Positions 36,262 to 46,869 of a DNA stretch of 64,000 nt are shown here, in pieces. The notes beneath the pieces were generated by a model, which saw only the letters and a program-made list of their open reading frames with translations, was not told where the DNA came from and made no database searches. Positions within the stretch are counted from its first letter, which is position 1; each line of letters starts with the position of its first letter. The position numbers and the translations under genes were made by a program. Where the stretch lies: NCBI GenBank assembly GCA_030323305.1, contig CP106741.1, positions 2,577,501 to 2,641,500 of the forward strand, written 5' to 3'. The stretch is from Paenibacillus sp. CC-CFT747. GTDB lineage: Bacteria; Bacillota; Bacilli; Paenibacillales; NBRC-103111.

Positions 36262-36308
36262 CGTCCGTCGGATGAAGCCCTTTAGCGGGCTTTGCCGGGG
36301 CGTTTTTT
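36262..36308 (+). terminator. Riboswitch terminator upstream of purE
   Basis: GAAGCCC-TTTAGC-GGGCTTT with outer TCGG/CCGG and CGTC/GGCG pairs, then TTTTTT (36303-36308). Positioned between the aptamer and purE. Confidence 0.82.
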
Positions 36309-36425
36309 GTTTATGTGGGTCTGCTCCTGCTGCTAGATGGCTTCATGGAAGGATAGAAGGATGAGCATAATGAAGAGAGAATCGCTGCAGCTCATCTTAG
36401 ACAATCATGGGGAAGAGGGATACGA

Positions 36426-36911
36426 ATGACCGCGCGAGTCGGTGTGATTATGGGAAGCCAGTCGGACTGGGAAACGATGAAGCATGCGTGCGACGTGTTG
36501 GATGAACTGGAGATACCTTACGAGAAAAAGGTCGTGTCGGCTCACCGCACGCCCGATCTGATGTTCGATTACGCCGAAGGGGCGGCCGGACGCGGGCTTC
36601 AAGTCATTATCGCCGGAGCGGGCGGAGCCGCTCACCTGCCTGGGATGGTGGCTTCGAAGACGGAGCTACCCGTGATCGGGGTGCCGGTCAAGTCGGCAAG
36701 CCTGAACGGACTGGACTCGCTTCTCTCGATCGTTCAGATGCCAGGCGGCATTCCCGTGGCCACGGTGGCCATTGGCAAAGCCGGAGCGACGAACGCGGGC
36801 CTTCTGGCCGCCCAGATTCTCGGGGCGTTCGAGCCGGAGATCCGCGAGCGGGTGCGCAGCCGCCGCGAGAAGATCAAACAGGCGGTCCTCGAAAGCAGTG
36901 AGCAGCTATGA
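36426..36911 (+). CDS. purE: N5-carboxyaminoimidazole ribonucleotide mutase
   Basis: Converts N5-CAIR to CAIR. Class I PurE motifs [28 protein letters not shown] with the catalytic His, and [16 protein letters not shown]. 161 residues. ATG 36426 follows GAGGGA. First gene of the operon; its TGA overlaps the purK ATG (ATGA at 36908). Confidence 0.96.
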   Translation: MTARVGVIMGSQSDWETMKHACDVLDELEIPYEKKVVSAHRTPDLMFDYAEGAAGRGLQVIIAGAGGAAHLPGMVASKTELPVIGVPVKSASLNGLDSLLSIVQMPGGIPVATVAIGKAGATNAGLLAAQILGAFEPEIRERVRSRREKIKQAVLESSEQL

Positions 36912-38165
36912 GCGGACGGAAAGAGGAGCATCAGCCGGTGACGGTGCCGGAGGGTAATCAGGGAAGTGGCCGGGAGGCCGCTAACGCAGGAGGGACCCGC
37001 GAGGGCGAGAGCGGGAAGGCTCCCGTCCTTCTGCCCGGCAGCACGATCGGCGTGCTGGGCGGCGGGCAGCTCGGCCGCATGCTGGCGCTCGCCGGCAGCG
37101 CCATGGGCTACCGCTTCGTCGCCCTGGACCCGACGGAGGATTCGCCGATGGGCCAGGTGGCCGGCCGGCAAATCACCGCCGCGTACGACGACGCGGACGC
37201 CGCACGCGAGCTAGCGAAGCTCGCGGACGTGATTACGTACGAGTTCGAGAATGTGGATGCCGGCGTGGCCGGCATGCTCCAGGCCGAATCGTACGTGCCG
37301 CAGGGCAGCCGGCTGCTGCATACGACGCAGCACCGGCTGCGCGAGAAGCGGGCGATCGAGGCGGCGGGCGTGCGCGTGGCGCCCTACGCCGAGATCGCGA
37401 GCGCGCACGAACTGCGCGAGCAGGTGGCGGTCTTCGGAACGCCGTGCGTTCTGAAGACCTGCACCGGCGGCTACGACGGCAAAGGGCAGTGGGTCATCCG
37501 CTCGGCAGACGAAGTCGACGAGGCGTATGACACGCTGGCCCGGGCCGGCACGGAGCTCGTGCTCGAGCAGTTCGTGCCCTTCGAGCGCGAGATCAGCGTG
37601 ATCGCGGCTCGAAGCCCCGCGGGGAAGTGAAGGCGTTCCCCGCTGCGGAGAACATCCACGTGGACAACATCCTGCATTTGTCCATCGTGCCCGCCCGGAC
37701 GACCGAAGCCGTGCTCCACGAGGCGGAGGCGATGGCCGTCCGGCTGGCGGAATCGCTCGGCGTCGTCGGCCTCCTGGCGGTGGAGATGTTCCTCACGCGG
37801 GACGGCGAGCTGTACGTGAACGAGCTCGCGCCGCGGCCTCACAACTCCGGCCACTACACGATGGAGGCGTGCCGCACCTCGCAGTTCGAGCAGCATGTCC
37901 GCGCCGTGTGCAACCTGCCGCTCGGCTCGACCGAGCTCATGACCCCGGTGGTCATGGCGAACCTGCTCGGCGAGCATGTGGAGCCGGCGCTGCAGTGGCT
38001 TGGGAGCAGACGGCCGAAGAGGAAGGGCTTGCGGTGAAGCTTCACCTGTACGGCAAGCACGAAGCGAAGGCCAAGCGGAAGATGGGCCATATCAACGTGC
38101 TCGCAGCGGATACCGCGAAGGCCCTCGCCTGGGTGGAACGTTCAGGGATTTGGAAAGATCGCTGA
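36908..38165 (+). CDS. purK: 5-(carboxyamino)imidazole ribonucleotide synthase (two frameshifts)
   Basis: ATP-grasp enzyme making N5-CAIR from AIR and bicarbonate, acting just before PurE. Motifs: [89 protein letters not shown] and MGHINVLA. One base is missing in AGCCCCGCGG near 37617 ([18 protein letters not shown] restored) and one in CTTGGGAGC near 38006 ([20 protein letters not shown]). Repaired length 419 residues. The first 40 residues ([20 protein letters not shown] and on) are a Gly/Glu-rich extension not usual for PurK. The gene is GC-rich. Confidence 0.9.
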
Positions 38166-38313
38166 GGTCCAGACGAGGCCCCAGCGGCTGAGCGAAACGC
38201 TTATCTTATACAACGCCAACTTCAACGCCGGCATCCAGGCGTGGGTAAATGAAAAGAACAGAAGGGCAGTCCCGAGGAACCGGACATACGGACCGCGGAC
38301 TTACGCCTTTTTC

Positions 38314-38408
38314 CTAATGCCTTATCCGTTAGTCTTTGTACGGTTTTCTGTAGATTCGAGAGCATCCAGAGGTTTTCCCACCAACAAAGCTGCCGGATAA
38401 GGCACTAG
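38314..38408. repeat. Dispersed ~96-bp inverted-repeat element, copy 2 (between purK and purB)
   Basis: Ends CTAATGCCTTATCCG and CGGATAAGGCACTAG. Its right half (CCAACAAAGCTGCCGGATAA and on) matches copy 1; the left interior has diverged. It occupies a third of the 295-base purK-purB gap in an otherwise tight operon. Confidence 0.72.
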
Positions 38409-38460
38409 CATGCAGCCGGACTTACCGGCCTGACAATTTCCCGACGGAGGTACTTACGAC

Positions 38461-39759
38461 ATGATCGATCGTTACACAAGACCCGAAATGGCCGCCATCT
38501 GGACGGAGCAGAACAAATTCCAGGCATGGCTTGAAGTAGAGATTCTATCCTGCGAGGCATGGTCCGAGCTTGGCGTTATTCCGAAGGAAGACGTGGCCGA
38601 GCTGAGAGCGAAGGCCTCCTTCGACATCGACCGCATTTACGAAATCGAGCAGGAAACGCGCCACGACGTGATCGCCTTCACGCGCGCTGTCTCCGAGACA
38701 CTCGGGCCCGAGCGCAAATGGGTGCATTACGGCCTGACCTCCACGGATGTTGTGGACACGGCCCTCGGCTACCTGCTCCGCCAGGCGAACGAGATCATCG
38801 AGAAGGACCTGCTCGCGTTCATCGATATCCTGCGCGACAAGGCGATCGCCTACAAGGACACCCCGATGATGGGACGGACGCACGGCGTGCATGCCGAGCC
38901 GACGACCTTCGGCCTCAAGATGGCGCTCTGGTATGAAGAGATGAAGCGCAACCTGGAGCGGTTCCGCTTCGCGGCGGACGGCGTCCAGTACGGCAAAATC
39001 TCCGGAGCCGTCGGCACCTACGCGAACATCGACCCGTTCATCGAGCAGTACGTGTGCGAGAAGCTCGGCACGAAGCCGGCTCCGATCTCCACCCAGACGC
39101 TGCAGCGCGACCGGCACGCCGAATACATGGCCACCCTGGCTCTGATCGCCACGTCCATGGACAAATTCGCCACCGAAATCCGCGCCCTGCAGAAGAGCGA
39201 GTTCCGCGAAGTCGAGGAGCCGTTCGCCAAGGGGCAAAAGGGCTCGTCCGCGATGCCGCACAAGCGTAACCCGATCGGCTGCGAAAGCATCTCCGGCTTG
39301 TCCCGTGTTGTCCGCGGCCACATGATCTCGGCCTACGAGAACGTCACCCTGTGGCATGAGCGCGACATCTCGCACTCCTCCGTCGAGCGCATCATCCTCC
39401 CGGACGCGACGCAGCTCGTTAACTACATGCTGAACCGTCTCGGCCGGATCATCCAGAACCTGACCGTGTTCCCGGAGAACATGAAGCGCAACATGCAGAG
39501 CACGTACGGCGTTCCGTTCTCCGGCCGCGTCCTCACGAAGCTGATCGACAAGGGCTTCTCCCGCGAGCAGGCGTACGATACGGTTCAGCCTAAGGCCATG
39601 CAGGCCTGGGAAACCCAGCGCTCGTTCCGCGAGATCGTGGAGGCCGATCCGGTCATCAGCGAGACGCTGACGAAGGAAGAAATCGCCGACTGCTTCGATC
39701 CAAGCTGGCATCTGAAGCATGTGGATACCATTTTCCGCCGATTGGGGCTGTCCGAATGA
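38461..39759 (+). CDS. purB: Adenylosuccinate lyase
   Basis: Fumarase-superfamily lyase acting twice in purine synthesis: SAICAR to AICAR and adenylosuccinate to AMP. Conserved regions [30 protein letters not shown] and the signature [12 protein letters not shown] with [18 protein letters not shown]. 432 residues, intact. ATG 38461 follows GGAGG at 38448-38452 (eight-base spacing). The stop overlaps purC (ATGA). Confidence 0.97.
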   Translation: MIDRYTRPEMAAIWTEQNKFQAWLEVEILSCEAWSELGVIPKEDVAELRAKASFDIDRIYEIEQETRHDVIAFTRAVSETLGPERKWVHYGLTSTDVVDTALGYLLRQANEIIEKDLLAFIDILRDKAIAYKDTPMMGRTHGVHAEPTTFGLKMALWYEEMKRNLERFRFAADGVQYGKISGAVGTYANIDPFIEQYVCEKLGTKPAPISTQTLQRDRHAEYMATLALIATSMDKFATEIRALQKSEFREVEEPFAKGQKGSSAMPHKRNPIGCESISGLSRVVRGHMISAYENVTLWHERDISHSSVERIILPDATQLVNYMLNRLGRIIQNLTVFPENMKRNMQSTYGVPFSGRVLTKLIDKGFSREQAYDTVQPKAMQAWETQRSFREIVEADPVISETLTKEEIADCFDPSWHLKHVDTIFRRLGLSE

Positions 39760-40646
39760 GCGAGACCACCGCGTTATATTCCGCCGTCGACTATGTCAAA
39801 GCACCGCTCTTGTATAAAGGAAAGGTCCGGGAGCTGTACGACCTGGGGGAGCATTACCTGATCGTGGTGACGGACCGAATTTCGGCGTTCGACTACGTCC
39901 TGAAGCCGGCCGTGCCGGACAAAGGGAACGTCTTGAACCTGCTGAGCCGGTTCTGGTTCGACAAGACGGCTGCCCTCCAGCCGAACCACGTCGTCCACAG
40001 CGATGTGGAGAAGCTCGGTGATCTCGTAACCGAGCCGGCTCTCCTGAAGGACCGCCTTATGGTCACCCGCAAGGCTGAACGCATCGACATCGAGTGTGTC
40101 GTGCGCGGCTACATCACGGGCGGCGGCTGGCGCCAGTATCAGGCAAATGGGGAGATTAACGGGCACAAGCTGCCCGAGGGGCTCCGCAAGAACGCGAAGC
40201 TCGAGGAGCCGATCTTCACCCCCGCTGCAAAGAACGACGTCGGCCATGACGAGGACATCTCCATCGAACGGATGGAGGAGCTGGTCGGCAAGGAGCTGAC
40301 CGCCGAGCTGCAGGAGAAGAGCCTGCGCCTTTACGAGTTCGCCCGCGATTACTGCGAGAAGCACGGCATCATCCTCGCCGACACGAAGTTCGAGTTCGGG
40401 CTGATCGACGGTCAGGTCATTCTGATCGACGAGATTTTCACCCCGGATTCGTCCCGTTACTGGGCGGCGGAGAAATACGCGCTTGATATCGAAATCGACG
40501 GCATGGACAAGGAGCCGGTCCGCACGTACCTGAGCCAATCGGGCTGGGACAAGAACAGCGAGCCGGATCCGCTGCCGGCGGACGTGGTGGAAGCGACGTC
40601 GAACCGGTACCGGGACATCCTGAACCGGATTGTAAGCACGGCGTAA
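39756..40646 (+). CDS. purC: SAICAR synthase
   Basis: Ligates aspartate to CAIR. Motifs [82 protein letters not shown]. 296 residues, the longer form of the family (the Bacillus subtilis enzyme is about 240). Start overlaps the purB stop. Confidence 0.95.
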   Translation: MSETTALYSAVDYVKAPLLYKGKVRELYDLGEHYLIVVTDRISAFDYVLKPAVPDKGNVLNLLSRFWFDKTAALQPNHVVHSDVEKLGDLVTEPALLKDRLMVTRKAERIDIECVVRGYITGGGWRQYQANGEINGHKLPEGLRKNAKLEEPIFTPAAKNDVGHDEDISIERMEELVGKELTAELQEKSLRLYEFARDYCEKHGIILADTKFEFGLIDGQVILIDEIFTPDSSRYWAAEKYALDIEIDGMDKEPVRTYLSQSGWDKNSEPDPLPADVVEATSNRYRDILNRIVSTA

Positions 40647-40664
40647 CATACTCTGCTCTTTTAT

Positions 40665-40715
40665 CCGGCCCTTATCATCTGCTAGAGTCATAATCCCAAA
40701 AGGGCCGGCGTTTTT
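40665..40715 (+). terminator. Possible intra-operon terminator/attenuator between purC and purS
   Basis: CCGGCCCTT (40665-40673) and AAGGGCCGG (40700-40708) form a perfect 9-bp stem with a 26-base loop, followed by CG and TTTTT. It sits 19 bases after the purC stop. Confidence 0.55.
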
Positions 40716-40773
40716 CCTACCCATGACCATGCATCGTTCCCGCGAGGGACTCATTAAAGGAGGACAACCGTTC

Positions 40774-41016
40774 ATGTTAAAAGCTACCGTCTACGTAACC
40801 ATTAAAGAAAGCGTATTGGACCCGCAGGGGAATGCGGTTCAGGGAGCCCTTCACTCCATGGGCTTCCAGGAGGTCGGGAAGGTGCGCATCGGCAAATACC
40901 TGGAGGTCAACCTCGACACCGACGACCGCGCGGAGGCGGAAGAGCGCCTGAAGGCGATGTGCGAGAAGCTTCTCGCTAATACCGTCGTGGAAGATTACCG
41001 CTTCGAGATCGCTTAA
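40774..41016 (+). CDS. purS: Phosphoribosylformylglycinamidine synthase, PurS subunit
   Basis: Small subunit of the three-part FGAM synthase (PurS-PurQ-PurL). 80 residues, ATVYVTIKESVLDPQGNAVQ at the N-terminus and FQEVGKVRIGKYLEV in the middle, typical PurS. ATG 40774 has AAAGGAGG upstream. Confidence 0.94.
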   Translation: MLKATVYVTIKESVLDPQGNAVQGALHSMGFQEVGKVRIGKYLEVNLDTDDRAEAEERLKAMCEKLLANTVVEDYRFEIA

Positions 41017-41048
41017 CTTAATCGAATCACTTTCAGGGAGGGTGCAGC

Positions 41049-41741
41049 ATGAACTTTGGAGTTCTCGTTTTTCCGGGATCGAACTGTGATATAGATTGCT
41101 ATAAAGCCGTGGAAGAAACGGTCGGCCAGAAGGTCGAATACGTTTGGCACACGGAGACGGACCTTTCGCGTTTTGACTGCATTTTGGTGCCGGGAGGCTT
41201 CTCGTACGGGGATTACCTGCGCTGCGGCGCAATCGCCCGGTTTGCCCCGGTGATGGGCGCGCTCGTAAAATTCGCGGAGGAAGGCAAGTATGTGCTCGGC
41301 ATCTGCAACGGCTTCCAGATTCTGACCGAATCGGGCCTGCTGCCGGGAGCCCTGCTCCGCAACCGCACGCTGAAGTTCCGCTGCCATTCGGCGATGCTTC
41401 GCGTGGAGAATGCGGGTACTCCTTTTACGAACCAGTACCGCGAAGGGGAAGAGATCGACATCCCGATCGCGCACGGAGAAGGCAACTACTACTGCGACGC
41501 CGAGACGCTCGAGAAGCTGAAGGCGAACAGCCAGATCGTTTTCCGTTATGCAGGCAGCAACCCGAACGGTTCGGTGGACGATATCGCCGGCATCTGCAAC
41601 GAACGGGGTAACGTGCTCGGCATGATGCCGCACCCGGAACGCGCTGTGAACCAGCTGCTCGGCTCAGAGGACGGCAAGCGCATGTTTACATCGATTCTGA
41701 ACACTTGGAGGGAACAGCATGGCGCAGCAGCTATCCGCTAA
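41049..41741 (+). CDS. purQ: Phosphoribosylformylglycinamidine synthase, PurQ (glutaminase) subunit
   Basis: Class I amidotransferase: [35 protein letters not shown], catalytic Cys in [13 protein letters not shown], His-Glu in MMPHPERA. 230 residues. ATG 41049 after GGGAGGG. The last 23 bases overlap purL. Confidence 0.96.
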   Translation: MNFGVLVFPGSNCDIDCYKAVEETVGQKVEYVWHTETDLSRFDCILVPGGFSYGDYLRCGAIARFAPVMGALVKFAEEGKYVLGICNGFQILTESGLLPGALLRNRTLKFRCHSAMLRVENAGTPFTNQYREGEEIDIPIAHGEGNYYCDAETLEKLKANSQIVFRYAGSNPNGSVDDIAGICNERGNVLGMMPHPERAVNQLLGSEDGKRMFTSILNTWREQHGAAAIR

Positions 41742-43965
41742 AGAACCGACGGCCGAACAAATCGCCGATCAGCAAATCTACAAGCAAATGGGCGTCACCG
41801 ACGACGAATATGCCAAAATCTGCGGGTTTCTCGGCCGCCAGCCGAACTACGTGGAGATCGGCGTGTTCAGCGTCATGTGGTCGGAGCACTGCTCCTACAA
41901 GAACTCCAAGCCTGTCCTGAGGAAATTCCCGGTGACCGGCCCCCGCGTCCTTATGGGACCGGGCGAAGGCGCCGGCATCGTCGATATCGGCGACAACCAG
42001 GCGGTCGTGTTCAAAATCGAGTCCCACAACCATCCGTCCGCCGTCGAGCCTTATCAAGGCGCGGCTACGGGAGTGGGCGGGATTATCCGTGACATTTTCT
42101 CCATGGGTGCCCGTCCGGTGGCTATTCTTAACTCCCTGCGGTTCGGCAAGCTTCAGAACGACCGCGTCAAATATTTGTTCGAGCATGTGGTCGGCGGGAT
42201 CGCCGGCTACGGCAACTGCATCGGAATCCCGACCGTCGGAGGCGAAGTGATGTTCGACGAGAGCTACGAGGGCAACCCGCTCGTGAACGCCATGTGCGTC
42301 GGCTTGATCGATCATGACAAAATCCAAAAGGGCGTCGCCGAAGGGATCGGCAACCCGGTGTTCTACGTCGGTCCGGCTACGGGACGCGACGGCATTCACG
42401 GAGCCACGTTCGCTTCCGAGGAAATAACGGAAGAGACCGAAGCGAAGCGCTCGGCCGTTCAGGTCGGCGACCCGTTCATGGAGAAGCTCGTCCTCGAGGC
42501 GTGCCTGGACTTGATCAATTCCGGCATTGTCGTCGGAATCCAGGATATGGGCGCCGCGGGGCTGACGTGCTCCAGTGCGGAGATGGCGTCGAAAGCCGGC
42601 AACGGTATGGAACTGAACCTCGACATGGTGCCTCAGCGCGAGGACGGCATGACGGCTTACGAGATGATGCTCTCCGAATCGCAGGAGCGCATGCTGTTCG
42701 TTGTGAAGCCGGAGCATGAAGAGCAGGCGAAGGGTATTTTTGCCCGCTGGGGACTGGACTGCCACAAGGTCGGCAAGGTGACCAACGACGGCCGCCTCCG
42801 CCTCATCCACAACGGCGAGGAAGTCGGCAACATGCCGGTTACGGCGCTCGTCGACGAGTGCCCGGTGTACAGCAAGCCGTCGCAGCTGCCGGCTTACTAT
42901 GAGAAGAACGCGTCCGTCGATACGACCCGTTACGAGGAAGTGACGGACCTGAACGGCGCGCTGGAGAAGGTTCTGGCGTCGCCGACGGTGGCGAGCAAGG
43001 AATGGGTCTACAGCCAGTACGACTACATGGTCCGCACGAGTACCGCGGTGCGTCCGGGGTCGGATGCGGCGGTCGTGACCATTCCGGGCACGCGCAAGGC
43101 GCTTGCCATGACGACCGACTGCAACGGCCGCTACGTGTACCTCGATCCCGAGGTTGGCGGGAAGATCGCCGTCAGCGAAGCGGCGCGCAACGTGGTCTGT
43201 TCCGGCGCCGAGCCGCTGGCCATCACGGACAACCTGAACTTCGGGAGCCCGGAGAAGCCGGAGATCTTCTGGCAGCTCGAGAAGGCCGTCGACGGCATGG
43301 CGGAAGCGTGCCGCACGCTGAACTCGCCGGTTATCGGCGGGAACGTGAGCTTGTACAACGAGAATGCCAAAGGCGCCATCTACCCGACGCCGGTCGTCGG
43401 CATGGTCGGCCTGGTGCATGATGTGGACCACATCACGACCCAAAGCTTCAAGCGCGAAGGCGACGTGATCCTGCTCGCCGGCGAGACGAAGGCCGAGCTT
43501 GGCGGAAGCGAGTTCCAGTACGTGATCCACGGCGTGACGGAAGGACGTCCTCCGCAGATCGACCTGAACGTGGAGAAGACCCTTCAGGAGGCGCTGCTCG
43601 GCGCTATCCAGCAGGGCCTGGTGGCTTCCGCGCATGACCTTTCCGAGGGCGGACTTGCCGCAGCACTCGCGGAGAGCTGCATCAGCGGCCGCATCGGGGC
43701 GGAGGTCGATTTTGCTTCCGACCTGCGTCCGGACATCGCGCTGTTCAGCGAGAGCCAGTCCCGCGTGCTGCTGAGTGCCACGCCCGATAAGGCGGAGGCT
43801 TTGCAGAAGCATTTGGCTGACCGTGGGGTTCCGGTTGTGAAGTTGGGTACGGTAGGAGGGAAAGACCTGACGGCTACAGTTAACCGCAAGCCGGCTATCC
43901 GCTCTTCCGTCGATCAGCTAGAAAAAGCCTGGAAGGATGCGATCCCATGTCTGATGAACTCATAA
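41719..43965 (+). CDS. purL: Phosphoribosylformylglycinamidine synthase, PurL (synthetase) subunit
   Basis: Small-type PurL, 748 residues, intact. Motifs: [111 protein letters not shown] and [18 protein letters not shown]. Makes FGAM from FGAR with PurS and PurQ. Overlaps purQ upstream and purF downstream. Confidence 0.97.
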   Translation: MAQQLSAKEPTAEQIADQQIYKQMGVTDDEYAKICGFLGRQPNYVEIGVFSVMWSEHCSYKNSKPVLRKFPVTGPRVLMGPGEGAGIVDIGDNQAVVFKIESHNHPSAVEPYQGAATGVGGIIRDIFSMGARPVAILNSLRFGKLQNDRVKYLFEHVVGGIAGYGNCIGIPTVGGEVMFDESYEGNPLVNAMCVGLIDHDKIQKGVAEGIGNPVFYVGPATGRDGIHGATFASEEITEETEAKRSAVQVGDPFMEKLVLEACLDLINSGIVVGIQDMGAAGLTCSSAEMASKAGNGMELNLDMVPQREDGMTAYEMMLSESQERMLFVVKPEHEEQAKGIFARWGLDCHKVGKVTNDGRLRLIHNGEEVGNMPVTALVDECPVYSKPSQLPAYYEKNASVDTTRYEEVTDLNGALEKVLASPTVASKEWVYSQYDYMVRTSTAVRPGSDAAVVTIPGTRKALAMTTDCNGRYVYLDPEVGGKIAVSEAARNVVCSGAEPLAITDNLNFGSPEKPEIFWQLEKAVDGMAEACRTLNSPVIGGNVSLYNENAKGAIYPTPVVGMVGLVHDVDHITTQSFKREGDVILLAGETKAELGGSEFQYVIHGVTEGRPPQIDLNVEKTLQEALLGAIQQGLVASAHDLSEGGLAAALAESCISGRIGAEVDFASDLRPDIALFSESQSRVLLSATPDKAEALQKHLADRGVPVVKLGTVGGKDLTATVNRKPAIRSSVDQLEKAWKDAIPCLMNS

Positions 43966-45418
43966 ACCCCCAGCCGTTATGGACCGGGCGTTATTATAAT
44001 GAGGGAGTCGATTCGGACGTTTTTGATAAATTGAAAGAGGAGTGCGGGGTCTTCGGGGTGTTCGGTCACCCGGAGGCTTCGGCCCTTTCGTTCTTTGGGC
44101 TTCATGCCCTGCAGCACCGCGGGGAAGAAAGCGCGGGGGTCTGCACCACCGTGGACGGCGGCGAGTTCTTTGTTCACAAAGGCATGGGCTTGGTGAAGGA
44201 AGTCTTCACGAACGAGCGCATTGAGTACTTGAAGGGAACGACGGCCATCGGGCACGTCCGGTATTCGACGTCGGGCGCGAGCAAGCTGGAGAATGCGCAG
44301 CCGCTCGTGTTCAAGTACCGCGGCGGGAACATCGCCATCTGTACGAACGGAAACCTCACCAACGCGGATGAGATCCGCGCCGAGTTGGAGGAGGAAGGCT
44401 CGATCTTCCAGACCACGAGCGATACCGAGGTGGTCATTCACCTCATCTCGCGGTCCAAGGCGAACGGGCTTGTCATGGCGGTCAAGGAGGCGCTGCGCCG
44501 CGTGGTCGGCGGTTTTGCCTTTCTGATCATGGTCAACGACCGCCTGTTCGTGGCCCGCGATCCCCACGGTCTGCGGCCGCTGGCTATGGCGAAGCTCGGA
44601 GACGCGTACCTGTTCGCCTCGGAAACGTGCGCCTTCGAAACAGTCGGCGCCGAATTCATCCGCGACATCGAGCCGGGCGAGCTGCTCATCTTTGATAGTG
44701 ATGGGATGAAGGAGGACCGGTTTGCCGAGATGGAACGGCGGGCGCTCTGTGCCATGGAGTATATTTACTTCTCGCGGCCCGACAGCGACCTGGACAATAT
44801 CAACCTGCACTCGTCCCGCAAAAGAATGGGGCAGCAGCTAGCCATGGAAGCGTTCGTGGACGCCGACGTCGTGACCGGCGTGCCGGATTCGAGCATCTCG
44901 GCGGCCATCGGCTTCGCCGAGCAGACGGGCATCCCTTACGAGCTCGGGATGATCAAGAACCGGTACACGGGCCGGACCTTCATCCAGCCGAGCCAGGAGC
45001 TTCGCGAGCGCGGCGTGAAGATGAAGCTGAGCGCCGTTCGCAAAGTGGTCGAGGGCAAGCGCGTCGTCATGATCGACGACTCGATCGTCCGCGGGACCAC
45101 TTCCTGCGCATCGTGAACATGCTTCGTGAGGCCGGAGCGGCCGAGGTTCATGTGCGGATCAGTTCGCCGCCGTACATGAACCCGTGCTTCTACGGCATCG
45201 ACACGCCGAGCCGCAAAGAGCTCATCGCGTCGACGAAGTCGGTCGAGGAGATTCGCCGCTCGATCAATGCGGACTCGCTGCATTTCCTCTCGAAGGACGG
45301 CCTGCTCGAAGCGATCGGCCGGCCCGTCGGCGAGTACAATCGGGGCATGTGCACCGGCTGCTTCGACAACGACTACCCGACGCCGGTGAACGACGAAGAC
45401 CCTAGCTGCGGCTGTTAG
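43947..45418 (+). CDS. purF: Amidophosphoribosyltransferase (one frameshift)
   Basis: First committed step: PRPP plus glutamine to phosphoribosylamine. Bacillus-type enzyme with a propeptide cleaved before the catalytic Cys ([17 protein letters not shown]). Glutaminase motif [18 protein letters not shown] loop [14 protein letters not shown], and the cysteines expected for a 4Fe-4S cluster ([16 protein letters not shown] end). The frame breaks near 45100 in ACTTCCTGCGC; one more C gives [15 protein letters not shown] and a 490-residue protein. Confidence 0.93.
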
Positions 45419-45444
45419 TGGGGCGGGGGTAAACACCCCTTGAG

Positions 45445-45640
45445 GAAATAAAGGAACTCGGTTCCTTTATTTCCCGCTTTGGAGAAGATGGAAAAATGAT
45501 AGAGGAACTCTATTCCTCTATCTTCGGAAAAATCTTCTCCAGCGGCTATTTTTGACCGGATTCGCCGGATATAGCGAACCGGAGTTCCTCTAAATTTTGA
45601 ATAACTAGGCAAAATGGGTGATTAGCGCACCAGAGTTCCT
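45445..45640. repeat. Tandem palindromic repeats in the purF-purM gap
   Basis: Four units sharing GGAAC..GTTCC cores. Unit 1 (45445-45473) is a perfect 13-bp stem with TCG loop. Unit 2 (45498-45522) is a 10-bp stem with loop CTCTA, itself enclosed by a 9-bp outer stem (45481-45489 with 45532-45540). Units 3 (about 45571-45597) and 4 (about 45622-45647) are decayed copies sharing GAGTTCCTC-AATTTT. Spacing is about 50-70 bases. The rest of the 410-base gap to purM shows no gene. Confidence 0.75.
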
Positions 45641-45828
45641 CAATTTTCGAGCGGATGCTCGTGGCAGGACGAGTAGAGGGCTTCGGCTAACTTCGAACCA
45701 CTGCGCCGCAGGGCGAGTGGAAAAAGGCGGTACCTTCAAGAGCCTGCTTTCGGTGGCCGGACCGGATCCCCTATCCTCGGAGGAAACATGCGCGATCACC
45801 CAAGCCGCCAACCAAAGGAGAGATCACA

Positions 45829-46869
45829 GTGTCAGAAGCCTACAAAAAAGCCGGAGTCGACATCGCGGCGGGCAACGAAGCCGTAGAGCGCATGAAAAAG
45901 CACGTGAAACGTACGATGCGTCCCGGGGTGATGACCGACCTGGGCGGCTTCGGCGGCCTGTTCGGGCTGAACAAGGACCAATACGAGGAGCCTGTGCTCG
46001 TGTCCGGAACCGACGGCGTCGGCACGAAGCTCAAGGTGGCTTTTGCCATGGATAAGCATGATACGATCGGGATCGACGCTGTGGCGATGTGCGTGAACGA
46101 CATCATCGTACAGGGCGCGGAGCCGCTGTTCTTCCTCGATTACCTGGCCACGGGCAAGGTCGTGCCGGAGAAGATCGAGGCGATCGTAGCCGGCATCTCC
46201 GAAGGCTGTGTGCAGGCGGGCTGTGCCTTGATTGGCGGCGAAACGGCTGAAATGCCGGGCATGTACACCGACGGCGAATACGACATTGCCGGGTTTACGG
46301 TCGGCATCGTGGACAAGAAGAAGATCATTGACGGCTCGACGATCCGTCCGGGCGACATCGTGCTCGGCCTGGCTTCGAGCGGGATTCACAGCAACGGATA
46401 CTCGCTCGTTCGCCGTCTTCTCCTTGAGGAGAAGGGCTACGGGCTGGACCAGCACATCGACGAGCTCGGCGCCAAGCTGGGCGACGTGATTCTGGAGCCG
46501 ACGCGCATCTACGTGAAATCCGTTCTCGGCATGCTGGAGAAGGCGGAGATCAAAGGCATGGCGCACATCACCGGCGGGGGCTTCCTGGAGAACATTCCGC
46601 GCTGTCTGCCGGACGGCGTCAACGTGGAGATCGATTACGGTTCCTGGCCGATCCTGCCGATTTTTGAGCTGCTGCAAAAAGCCGGCAGCATCACGAACAA
46701 CGACATGTTCCGCACATTCAACATGGGCATCGGCATGGTTGTGATCGTGTCGGAGGAGCAGGCGGCGGCAGCGGAGCAGGCCGCCAAGGAACTGGGCGAG
46801 GGCGTATACCGCCTCGGCCGCGTCACCGAAGGCGACAAGCAGGTGACGTTTACCGGAGCGGACGTCTAA
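45829..46869 (+). CDS. purM: Phosphoribosylformylglycinamidine cyclo-ligase
   Basis: AIR synthetase, FGAM to AIR. Motifs [82 protein letters not shown] and [16 protein letters not shown]. 346 residues, intact. GTG 45829 follows AAAGGAGAG. The TAA overlaps the purN ATG by one base. Confidence 0.96.
   Translation: MSEAYKKAGVDIAAGNEAVERMKKHVKRTMRPGVMTDLGGFGGLFGLNKDQYEEPVLVSGTDGVGTKLKVAFAMDKHDTIGIDAVAMCVNDIIVQGAEPLFFLDYLATGKVVPEKIEAIVAGISEGCVQAGCALIGGETAEMPGMYTDGEYDIAGFTVGIVDKKKIIDGSTIRPGDIVLGLASSGIHSNGYSLVRRLLLEEKGYGLDQHIDELGAKLGDVILEPTRIYVKSVLGMLEKAEIKGMAHITGGGFLENIPRCLPDGVNVEIDYGSWPILPIFELLQKAGSITNNDMFRTFNMGIGMVVIVSEEQAAAAEQAAKELGEGVYRLGRVTEGDKQVTFTGADV

Noticed and set aside
37869..38460. 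Extra gene between purK and purB
   Set aside because: The apparent frames are the shifted C-terminus of purK; after 38165 only the repeat element and short frames without ribosome binding sites remain.
45728..45745. AAGGCGGTACC before purM, resembling the T-box sequence of tRNA-responsive leaders
   Set aside because: No specifier stem, no AGTA loop, no terminator/antiterminator pair and no amino-acid-related gene downstream.
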